From assembly GCA_005406025.1 (NCBI GenBank), contig BGZK01000281.1:186001-250000 (forward strand): a DNA stretch of 64,000 bases, in the 5' to 3' direction. Position 1 is the stretch's first letter. Every line of letters starts with the position of its first letter. A model generated the notes under the pieces. The model did not search any database. It had not been told where the DNA came from and was given only the letters and a program-made list of their open reading frames with translations. This document shows, piece by piece, positions 37,101 through 47,142 of this stretch. The stretch comes from Eumeta japonica. Lineage: Eukaryota; Arthropoda; Insecta; Lepidoptera; Psychidae. A program made the translations under genes and the position numbers.

Positions 37101-40100
37101 ATTTAAACTTTCTCTCCTGCAATTTATTTACCATCGTGTTTTTCATGTTTTAAACATTTTTTAACGAATCTCACGCTAGATTGTAACTTGAAAAACAAAA
37201 GCAACCGATTAATATTCAGCGATTGCGATGGCGAATGCATGGAGCTCGATACACAAGAAAAGATACCCTTTAAATCTACTATTTTCTCTCTAATAAGAGG
37301 ATTAAAGAAAAAGAAAACATCACTAAAAGAATCAAAGGACACACAGAAGTGCAATATCGCCTATCGTATAATGACTTATCGCGTCGATAGCCGACGATCT
37401 ATGCGTGCTGACCGTACCTCGCGTTTGCGATGAACCCGTGCGCGCCGAAGTCTCCCGTCGAGTTCCAGCGCCGCGTGAGGGAGTTCCCCGCGGCCGCGCC
37501 CCCGCCGCCGCCGGCCGCCGTGCTCTGGTTGCTGGAGGTGGAGTTATTGCGCGACCTGGCCGCGCGCGCAACATCGATTTCATCACAGAGCACACTCGAC
37601 AGACCGTTTAATTGGCGGTCTCAGTAATCGAACGAGCATTGTAATTGACGCACGTATGTGTTATCAATCTTTCCGTATAGTAATTACGTAATATTATATA
37701 TTTTAAGAGCAATTGTAGGAACTAGTTAACAGAAAATAATAAAATAAATGAAGTTTTTATAAGCAAGGAATGCGGTAATTTATACAAATTTTGAACTGAA
37801 TTAAATAGGGGATGACCGATAATTTTGATGAAAAGCTTGACCACTGTTGTATCATCTACATCTCTACTGAATCATCGGTGAAAAATCGGAAATAAAATCT
37901 CAATGACAAAAAAGAAATGTAATGGCAATACAGGCAAGCAGGCTAAGGAAAAAAGCAAAAAGATACTAATTTGAAGAATTATATTACCTACAGTAATTAT
38001 TATGCTATATATATATTGATTTAATCTTATAGAAATCACTGGTTTAGTAAATAATTAGGTCATTTTCCCTTGAATTTGAATGCAACACTATCCTAATTTG
38101 ATTATTCTTTTGAAAAAGAATGACCAACACTTAACATGTGAATACGAGACACGTCAGTAATTTACAGATTAGTAAAGTAAAATTTATTTAAGTAAAAGTT
38201 ATGAAAATCTCAAATAAAAAATGGATTTTTTACTTTCATTAAACTTCTACTTGTTTTTAAAACCATTGAATTTTTATAACAGATCTTTTTTAATATTCTA
38301 AAAAATCTAAAGTACATGAAAAAATTAAATTTTCATCTACAGAAATAGTATAAAAACATAACAATTAGATTTTAAATATAACAATTATCTTAACGGAGAC
38401 AAAATAAAAATGATGAACTATTATATTTGTTGTTATGGTAACGATAAATAATAATGGACTATAAAATGTCGCCTCGAACTTTTGCATTTTCAAACCTACT
38501 TTTTACCTAACTATGAGCAGGGCCTATTGTATGTTAATTTTTGGGTACTGTTAAAACGGCAAAAGTTAGGATCTCAAATGACGTACACCACTGTCCTCAC
38601 GAACTTTCGATGGACAACATAAGCCATGATGAAGTAAAACAAGTCATCGTAAAGCTCGGCCTATTTATGTCGTAAATAATGTTTCAATTTGAACTTGAAA
38701 AAAAATCTTGTTAATTATAGATCACAAATGCAAACCATCTTTCAATGTTGGCGCAAGTAGGTCGTACGTAGCGAGGGTATGGCGTACCTATAGGGCTGCG
38801 GCGCGTGCTGGGCGGGCGGCGTGGGCGGCGCGGGAGTGGCGCGCGGCGACGGAGACGGCGCCGGCGACAGGGACGAGGACGAGCCCGGCGAGTCGGATTG
38901 CAAGGATCCGGAGGACTGGTGCTGAGCTCCTCTTCTGGAATCGAAATGTGCACATTCAACAACACTATATAGACACATAATATATATTCATTTTTCTATC
39001 CTGTCAAATTATTTTCTATATATAATGTGACTATTCTATATATAATGGATGGCCCTTTAGCAATGACTTTAAAAAAATCATAATAATAGCAAAACGTTTA
39101 ATACCACACAGATCGAAAACTTAATTTATCTGCGATAAAAGAACACATTTATAAACGAGAAATTGAAGAAAAATATACGTATTCAATACACGTGGCGCGG
39201 AAGAACAATATAACAACGTCTTCACTTTTTGTTGACACTCCATTTCACTCTCCACCTAATTTGTTTATCGCGGGCGGCATATATAGATCAATGATTAAGG
39301 AGTAAACTCTAAAGAGCATCTGTATAGTCAAAAATAAACGTGAATGTATACGGCACAGTGAAAGTGAAATCGTAATCTATACATATATAATGAAAATAGG
39401 TTGTCTTTGTTCGCCAATCACGTAAAAACTACTAAACGTATAGACATGGGACTGGGACGATTCGATGCGGAATGATTTGTAGATGGTTCTAGGCTACTCG
39501 TTTTTCGAATTCCGTAAATTCTTCGCCATTTTATTTATAAATAAAAATTACCCAGCGAAGCGGGCGGGACAGCTTGTTCTATCTAGTTGCGAAAAATATC
39601 TAACTGATTGCAGTTCTGAGATGTACTAAGCCCTCGTTGTGAATAACCGTGGTATTATAAATGTAATAAATGTATTTGACTAATGAGTCACAATGAGACA
39701 ATTGAACTTATTTTCCCACCAATGCAATTTTGATATAAATATATATTTATACATTGATTAATCAAATGTCAACATAGATCTTAAAATTAAAGATTATTAT
39801 TTATAATTTACTATTTTTATTTCTAACCTTTTCAATATATAAGTAAATTTTTAAAAAGAATCCGGGCAATGAATTTAAATATCCTACACGACGTATAAGG
39901 GTTCCGTTTTCATTAGTGTACTATGGTGGCCGGTATGTCTTTATTTCATGTTATATTATAACTGCCTTTGTCGTCGCAGCTTCGATGTTGCCCATATATA
40001 TATATATATATATATATCATCTAAGAAACGTAACAAGAAATATATAATGGACGCTACAAGTAGATACATTATATCTGTATCTAAACTACACTAAAGTGAA

Positions 40101-43100
40101 ATATACTATAATACCAACATTTATTCTCGTTCTTTTCGTTTTCGGTCTCGTGGACTACAGACTAAGATTAATCTCCGGTTCTCAGGCGCAGATCCAGAAT
40201 TTCGATCGGGGCGAAGAGCGTGGAGGATGTTCAATTTTTTGTGTGATAACTTAATTTTTAAAGAGTGTAGACAGAAAAATGCATCGGTCGTACGTCAAGG
40301 TGGGAAATTGCCCTTATTAGCTGCCGGTTTTTCTGAATGCAATTCGCTGTAATATTGCTTAGATTTTAAATGAGACTTCAAGCTATCAAACTATCACAAT
40401 CCATGGACACACAAACACGAACATTCTAAAGGCTTTTGCTTTAGTTTCAGATAAGTGCACCTTAACATTGATAATCCTACAATACAATATGTGTAAAGGA
40501 ATAAAAATGTCGTGCTGTAGATACAGTTTGTGAATATAAATAATGCCAATTATTTTTCGTTTGCGTGGCTCGAATCGGAACGCGCACTTACCTATGCGGT
40601 AGGGATGTCGTGGAGCCGTAGCTGACGGTGCGTTTGGCTTCGCGGTGCACCGCCTGCCGCGGGCGCAGCTCGCGCGACGCGTCGGACGGCGTGGGCGAGG
40701 GCGTGCTCTGGGCTCCCTGCGGGGTGGCCAGGAGGCGCACACGCGGCCGTGACGCGTCGACCCGGCTCTCCAGCGAGGACAGCCGCCGCAGTGCGTCGGC
40801 CAACGTCGAGCGCAGGCAGAGCAGCTCCTCCGCCTGCTGGCGGCAGCGCGCCTCCAACGCGGCGACGCGCGGCTCCAGCGCACCGCCGCTGTCGTCGCCC
40901 TCTTCGTCCAGTTCGCCTTCTAACATTTCACCTGTAAACAGGAAAGACGTAGGTCAATATGAATTATTCATTTCACTTTCAAGCGATGTTCATCATAATG
41001 TGATTACAGAACATAATCGCGATCATCTGTAGGAAGACTACTATTGAACATCAGTTTCAAAATGGATTGGACTCGAGGGAGATATAGTTGGGAGTATACT
41101 GTCCGGAACTAGTTGAATGTTGTTCCATCTTGCGATATAGACTATCCGGCAACACTCAATTATTTCAGCAAGTTACTGTAGTCTATGGTATTTCAACTTA
41201 AATACCCAAACATTAAAAAAAGTATTTATCTGTCAAAATAAATTAAATATTAATAGATTCATCAATGTAAGACAAAGGTGTGAAAGAAAATTTTATCTGA
41301 ATCAAAGTAGAAATTCAAAACCCTCACCGATCACAAGCATGCTTAATAACGGAATATATGTACCGAACGAGGAGAACGTGGTCTAAGAACCGGCCAAAAT
41401 TTATAACACGTGACAGCCTAATCCATAAAACATGCATATACACAATACGTATGTAAATAAGCAGCAGCCTTGTGTATTCGGTGTATTGTAAATACGTATA
41501 TATACACATGATACCATAGGTGCGAAGCTGACGTGAGCGAGGCGACATTACTGCTCGCATGAGGCCGGGCAGCGGCGGCGCGTTGCGTCACCCGCGCTAA
41601 CTGACCGATACTTACGGGCTGTGTTTGCTTATGGAGCGCCATTATCACTACATATTTATAAGTATCGCTATATAAATTTACTATGTACATATACACTACA
41701 TATTCTCGACCGCGTTCTTTTATCAGGAAAGTAGGATAACCCTAGAAACTAGCGATTTGGATACGAATTTCAACGTTTCAAGTGTTCGGAATTAAAGTAT
41801 ATTAAATATCACTTAATTGAGTATTAAGTAGTATAAGCGATAAAAACAATATTATCATACACGTAAATACATTGCCAATTTTAAAAACATTGAATGAAAG
41901 TAATGAACTGTTTTCGTAACAGTTTTTTTTTACAAATTTTTATTATTGGCGTGTGATAGATGTCGGAGGAAATTATTTTTTAAGCTATATGTATAACTTG
42001 GCAATGTGATTGTAATTAGAACTTATAAGCGAGGCTAATTTTATAGTTTTTTTGAAATATGCATCTGAATTTGATTTTGAGTATTGTATTGTCGATGGAT
42101 GTTGACGTGTGACCCGGCGAGAAAAATTCAAGAGTATAATAAAAAAAAAACATGTTGCACTTTTTATCAACTCACAACTGAGGCATAGTTTCGACCGTCT
42201 TTTTATTTCAATGTCCCGAACCGAAGGCTTAACGTATTCTCCGATTCAATTCGCCTCTGATCAGGATTCGACTTTGGGAGTCGGTCTGATATTAAATATA
42301 TTCCAAATCACTGCGAACGTCCTTGATCTGACAACCGTATCAATTTGAAATACGTAATAGCGATAAGGACATTAAGTGACAACTTTTTTATCAGCGTGTT
42401 TATTATATACCTCCGCGCAAATTTAAGTACGTCTTATTTGAAACTTAACGATATTGTTATGAGGTATCCAGAAACAACGCGCTTGGCGTACATCTATGTT
42501 TCGTCGTACATTGTACCGAATATGACAGACTGCACGCTTATCACTTTTTTCAGGTTCGACCCACGGCAAGAATAATTTTGAAGCATCCGACCTCAGTGTA
42601 GCTTTCTTCATGGCATTTTTTTTATTAGCGAGTAGGGCTGTTGATAGAAATGGAAATACAATAATATAAAATAAAGAAATAGAAATATAATAATAGAAAA
42701 ATAACTCAATAATAGACGCTCGGGATCGAACCCACGACTTTCGGAGTGAGAATGGAACGGCATACCACCGCGCTTAGACTTTTTCATTTTTAGTAGTTAT
42801 TCGCTTTTACGGTTCCATATATACAATGTTCGTCAGTCACAGACCATTTTCAACGAAACTCCTAGACTAAATGTTACGATTTAGGACATATTACACTAAA
42901 ACAGGCGATCCAATTACGACCATATAACGTAAATTCTGATTCTGACTCTGGAGATTAATTTTAAAGAGCCAATTAGAAAGTTAAAAGAAAAACTTTGATG
43001 AAGTGCCTCTTGTGAGACGGAAGGGTTTGTTATGAGTAATAAAGCAATATATTTTTTGTAATTTCTAACTTCGTCCTTTATATGTACAATAAATAAAATA

Positions 43101-46100
43101 TACAAAATAGACAATTAAATTCCCATCTGTCAAGTGCGAATAGGACTAGAATCCTTAGAAATTTTATTATGTATATATATATATATATATATATATTTCA
43201 TCCATTAAGAGTCTCGTTAATTTTTGTCTGTTTCGAAACTTTTACTTTATTAAAAAAAAAATCAAATTTTCTTAATATCCTATTTAAAAAAAAAGTTTTG
43301 ACGTACGTACGGACATCGAAGTGATCTTATAAGGGTTCCTTTTTTCTTTATAGGTACGAAACTTTATAAAAAAGATTATAGGGCATCACTAATAATTTAC
43401 AGGAAAATCTAAACCCAAGTTTTTATATATCTATGGACAACGCAAAATAGTGACAGAAAAATGTGTTGTTTAAATTTACTGAGAACTGATGCGGTCAATT
43501 ATAATACAGAACCCTATCCATGCGAATTAGATTCGCACTTTGCCCTTTTTTTTAGGTTTCCGTACCTCAAAATTAAGCGTCACAAGATCACTTTTCTGCC
43601 CCTCTGTCTATCTGTCAAGATCCTTTTTTCAAGAATACATAGATGTATAATAAAGTTGAAATTAATATTCAATACTTGGATCTACGATCCTTTGAAGTTG
43701 TAAAAAAAACAATTTTCTAAGTCAATGCAATCGAAAAATTTGCCTATTTTAATCGCATATTTTGGCATTCACAAATAAAACTAATAGGGTACTTCTCGTT
43801 GACCTAGAATCGAAAAATTCGCAAGAAGCAACGTCTCACAGCACATGCAAAAGAAAAAATATTAAAAAAGTTAATTTGTAATGTATATAATTTAATTTTT
43901 TTTTGGGACTGCAAACTGACATTTGGAGTATGGATCATATTTTGGACTAATATTCTCCCAGAACATTTTTTTTAACTTCTCGCTATAATAAAGTTGAGAT
44001 TTTCACAAATTCGGTGATTAAGAAAATATATCGAATTTTTTTTTTAAAGAGAACTCAAAATTAGTAATTCACGGACCGATATCTCGCCGTTATCGGTACC
44101 GAAAACACACAAAAATCTTTGAAGTTTTTGATGGATAAAATATCTACATACTTAGTTAAGTCTGTACGAAACCCCCAGGATTGTTCGCGCTCGTATATGT
44201 TTTTTTTTGTCTCTTATACTAAACTAAACGTTTTTCATTGGATCCATATTTTTCCATACCATACGTTTTTAATTAACCTATTTCTGTTCACACTCATTTG
44301 TGCTACGAGTTCAAACCTAATCATGAACGAATTGACAAGTGAGTTTTTAAGTAAGTCACTTACTACGAAGCTAATGTGACTTACTGTAATAATGTAAGTC
44401 ATGTAAGTCTATTTAAGGCACTAGCTTAGCAGCCCGGTGAGCATTTTAAGCCTCTTGACGACTTGGACGTAGTCATCATATCGGTAACGGTCGCCAGGTC
44501 GGCCCCGCCCTGAGCCGACGTGACTCAGATCCAAAAGCCTCGATCCGAAGTAAAGATCATCGTCTATGAATGCTGATGCAACGACAGCAGTGTATTACTA
44601 AAACGTCTAGTTAAGTGCTCACTACTACTAGTTGGTTATATCTCATGATACAGAAATTACAGAAGGAAACTGTTATAAAAAAAATAGGTAAAATCAAACA
44701 AGGTTTGCATATTTCAAAATGTGTTAAAATCTTTGACAAAATTCTCAGATTTCAAAATGTATTCAATCATATTCTTTATGTATTTTCTCTAATTTTTCTA
44801 TGGACAATGGTCATAATTTTATGTTGGGTGTTTAGGAAATGGTATAATTTTTTTTTTCTTTTAAATAATTCTGATTAAATAAATATGAATTCTTAATTGA
44901 ATATGGTTGTCTAGAAAAAAAAAATTGGTTGCCTGTAAAGTCGGTATACGGGCGAAAGTTTTACGTGACAACGACTTTGAATGGTAAAATCATTTTAATG
45001 AATATTCATTCGTATAGTAGGAAGAAGGATGAAATAATAGTAACAATTTAAAACATTTATTTATACAAAAATTATATTTAAAACATTAATTTATACAAAG
45101 AATCTCGCACTGAATTTCATATTAACAAAATTTTATTTTTACCTTTACACATACATACGTATTTATATACAAATATACATACAATAACTTGCAATACATT
45201 TGCAAGCTATGCACTAATTCTCTAGTGCTGCGCGCGCGGCAGACCGATCATAGTTGAGTGGAGAGACGCAAGGCATTCGGCGGGCCTCTCTCGTTCGGTG
45301 ACTCATCGTACGTTACCGAGCGTTACACTTTTTCATAAGTGACTCCCAGCCGCAACCTAATTTAAGACGTTGTCACGTCAATAGTAACAATTTAAAACAT
45401 TTATTTATACAAAGAATTATATTTAAAACATTAATTTATACAAAGAATCTCGCACTGAATTTCATATTAACAAAATTTTATTTTACCTTTACACATACAT
45501 ACGTATTTATATACAAATATACATACAATAACAATACATTTACAAAAGCTATGCATAATTCTCTAGTGCTGCGCGCGGCAGACCGATCATAGTTGAGTGG
45601 GAGACGCAAGGCATTCGGCGGGCCTCTCTCTCGTTCGGTGGTCATCGTTTACGTTACCGAAACGTTACACTTTTCATAAGTGACTCCAGCCGCAACCTAA
45701 TTTAAGACGTTGTCACGTCAAAAATGGGAAGGGGAAATAAAGGATAACCAAAGTAAACTGTGATGAAAGCCTACCTTACGTTAAGGAAGTCCTTTACGTG
45801 TACAGGCTCGACAAGTTTTTAAATGTTAGCTTGCGACATTCGCCCGGCGCGTATGGGACACTATCAAGCCGACATTATCTCTGATAAACGAGCCTGGTTT
45901 ATTTTCGTCAAAGATAATATTTATAAATAATTATTCGAATTTAATTAGTATTTTTTTATTGATTACAACTCGATATTGTTGCTTCCATTCATCAAATAAC
46001 GGAAAAATGGAGATAAGAGATTTAGAAAAATTTTTATATTTAAAAGGCTACTCAGGATACTTTTTTTTTGCTGTGACAAATATCGATTTTATTTATCATT

Positions 46101-47070
46101 TTTAATTTTATTTCATTATAAATCCGCTTCTGTGTTATTTTTGTATTAAAGATAAAATTGTGTTGCCACTGACACGTAATTAATTTTGAAAGTTTTTTTT
46201 TTTATTATTTTAGAAAGCTTTAAATATATTGACATTTTATAGCCTCATTAGTTATAATCAATATTTATAAATAGTTATATGTGGCAATTCATTAATATTA
46301 ATAGTTTCGTAACCAGAGTAAAATATATAGCGATCGGTATTAATTGTGTTCTTTCACCCTCCTAGAAAGTTACAATAATTGTGATGTTTGGATATTTTTG
46401 AGAGAAGATTTAACATTTCAAATATAACCAAATCGATGACTGATATAAATATGTGTAAACAAATCATTTGTGTGACCGCAAAAGCTTAAATACGATATAC
46501 CTACTAGTCACTAAATTAAGTGATATTGTTTATATTAACAGAATTATTGGAGGATTTGTGGATTTTAAGTAGTACAAGCGGAAAACCAATTTCAGGTTTC
46601 AAGGATGTTGTCATTTGTGAATCAAATCCTAAAATTGAGCCCAATCTCGATCTCGATACCGTCAAAGCCATCGAAATCATATTGAGTTGAGTTCTTTCAA
46701 TGATACAGCTGTTCGCAGTTGTTTGACCGAAATTGACCGTCTTCCGTTTCTATACAGTACAACGCACGAAACTCTGCCGCTGTGATGTTAATCACGAAAG
46801 CGTCGCAATAGCATAAAATAGGAACGCGGCGTATTTTATGCTATTGCGTAAGAATGAAGAGTCGGGAAAAGTCACACCTGCGCATATTACATCATTCGTA
46901 GGCAATTCAGAGCGGCAGAATTTCGTGCGTTGTACTGTACCTTGCTAGAGATCTTATTATGAAAGTCTACGCTGTGAACTGTGCGTCGATAGATCGGTTA
47001 AGGTGTCGTTTCACGCACCGCCGTGGGTGGCGGGTGGGTCGCGGGCGCCGCGAGCGCCGTCGGCGTGCAT
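34102..47070 (-). CDS. EML: EMAP-like protein (EML), microtubule-binding tandem-WD40 protein
   Basis: Cytoplasmic microtubule-associated protein. Eleven coding exons were read: 47070-47019, 40931-40592, 38934-38788, 37555-37418, 36462-36295, 36213-35814, 35736-35553, 35483-35017, 34933-34812, 34740-34608, 34539-34102. All junctions are GT/AG, the phases agree, and the total is 2589 bp (862 residues; vertebrate EML1 about 815). Order: an N-terminal coiled coil (about residues 35-80, VAALEARCRQQAEELLCLRS), the trimerisation segment; a Ser/Pro/Gly-rich basic linker; the HELP motif (KLKLEWVHGYRGKDC, about 271-286); then the TAPE double WD40 propeller (HYAAHSAEVRCLAVHP, DHALSVWEW, GHADEVTALAAHP, FSPDGSLLALGSHDGHIYVY, ending SVGGADTAVMQWAVE). 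Donors after 34812 (gtctgt) and 35017 (gttttc) are weak. The acceptor at 37555 has a phase-compatible alternative about 35 bp upstream. The exon at 47070 is inferred from phase, not homology; translation might instead start at 40926. Confidence 0.92.
36463..37417 (-). other. EML intron with no recognised exon
   Basis: Open frames at 36579-36794 (-) and 37188-37433 (+) lie here. Neither has splice sites in a phase that would join the neighbouring EML exons. No repeat was recognised. Confidence 0.5.
37556..38787 (-). other. EML intron, AT-rich
   Basis: No exon, RNA gene or mobile element was recognised. Confidence 0.5.
39375..39590 (+). repeat. lepidopteran short interspersed repeat ending in 'acccagcgaagcgggcggga'
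   Basis: The 'atctatacatatataatg' start, 'aaactactaaacg' middle and 'acccagcgaagcgggcgggac' end follow the layout of a repeat I know to be widespread in Lepidoptera. It has no coding capacity. Confidence 0.55.
39994..40018. repeat. (TA)n microsatellite
   Basis: About 12 uninterrupted TA units within an EML intron. A similar tract lies at 43172-43197. Confidence 0.95.
41616..41642 (-). other. possible alternative first exon of EML
   Basis: On minus, ATGGCGCTCCATAAGCAAAC..CCC is followed by gtaagtatc, the strongest donor consensus in this intron. Joined to the EML exon at 40931 it gives MALHKQTQPVKC and then a stop that overlaps the ATG at 40926. If used, it would act as an upstream ORF and EML would start at Met 40926. 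Only sequence signals support this. Confidence 0.25.
42715..42790 (-). repeat. tRNA-derived SINE head
   Basis: The minus strand reads 'ctaagcgcggtggtatgccg' (box A-like) and, 35 bp on, GTGGGTTCGATCCCGAG (box B), then an AT-rich tail. The fold does not complete a tRNA cloverleaf, so a SINE is more likely than a tRNA gene. Confidence 0.5.
43172..43197. repeat. (TA)n microsatellite
   Basis: About 13 TA units inside the long EML 5' intron. Confidence 0.95.
43290..44060 (+). repeat. lepidopteran interspersed repeat (gggttccgtacctc / tagggtactt family), copy B
   Basis: It contains 'tataagggttccttttttct', 'gattcgcactttgccctttt', 'aggtttccgtacctcaaaat', 'ctaatagggtacttctcgtt' and 'tttggagtatggatcata' in that order. 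The second half is collinear with 28375-28710. It lies in the EML 40932-47018 intron. Confidence 0.6.
44925..45720 (+). mobile_element. non-autonomous element with internal 344-bp tandem duplication
   Basis: The left part reads 'tggttgcctgtaaagtcggt', then 'atacgggcgaaagttttacg' and GTGACAACG; the right end reads CGTTGTCACGTCAAAA, an imperfect inversion of TTTTACGTGACAACG. Inside, unit 45037-45380 (344 bp) is repeated immediately as 45381-45720 (340 bp). Both units start 'atagtaacaatttaaaac' and end 'gacgttgtcacgtca'. They differ almost only by small indels. No coding capacity is seen, and the superfamily is not identified. Confidence 0.6.
46755..46937. mobile_element. small palindromic-end MITE, copy 3, with internal snap-back
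   Basis: The ends are CAGTACAACGCACGAAACTC and, inverted, AATTTCGTGCGTTGTACTG, flanked by TA (46753-46754, 46938-46939). Compared with copy 2 it has about 18 extra bases. These make CGCAATAGCATAAAATA (46804-46820) reappear inverted at 46832-46848 around an 11-base loop. It lies 80 bp from the EML first coding exon. Confidence 0.85.
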
Positions 47071-47142
47071 AGCGCGCTCAGCGCGGGCGCGCCGCCATGC
47101 CCCGCGCCGCCTCTGCCGGCGCCGTCACGCGACCGACGGTGA
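47019..47142 (-). other. EML first coding exon (5' UTR plus start codon)
   Basis: On minus, acceptor 'ttatcggttgcag' at 47143 precedes a very GC-rich exon. An in-frame TGA lies upstream of ATG (47070-47068), and MHADGARGARDPPATHG is followed by G|gtgcgt at 47019. Its one leftover base joins GT|GAA|ATG of the 40931 exon in frame. The phase match and upstream stop support it; the low-complexity N-terminus offers no homology. Confidence 0.5.

Larger units (their letters stand above)
38935..40591 (-). other. EML intron containing repeats
   Basis: It holds a lepidopteran short repeat at about 39375-39590 ('gtctttgttcgccaatcacg' to 'acccagcgaagcgggcggga'), a 'ataagggttccgttttcatt' repeat scrap at 39895 and a (TA)n tract at 39994-40018. 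No exon-like sequence was found. Confidence 0.5.

Noticed and set aside
37188..37433. Plus-strand Lys-rich frame (81 codons) inside an EML intron, considered as a nested gene.
   Set aside because: No recognisable motif, and its 3' part runs into the complement of an EML exon; most likely chance.
34028..37627. Many long plus-strand and alternate-frame ORFs across the EML exons (for example 34070-34537, 35009-35697, 36279-36525, 37405-37627).
   Set aside because: They are shadows caused by the high GC content of the EML exons; none has family motifs, while the minus-strand frames give a continuous EML protein.
42715..42790. Functional tRNA gene.
   Set aside because: Box A and box B are present but the acceptor and anticodon stems cannot be paired convincingly; it fits a SINE head better.
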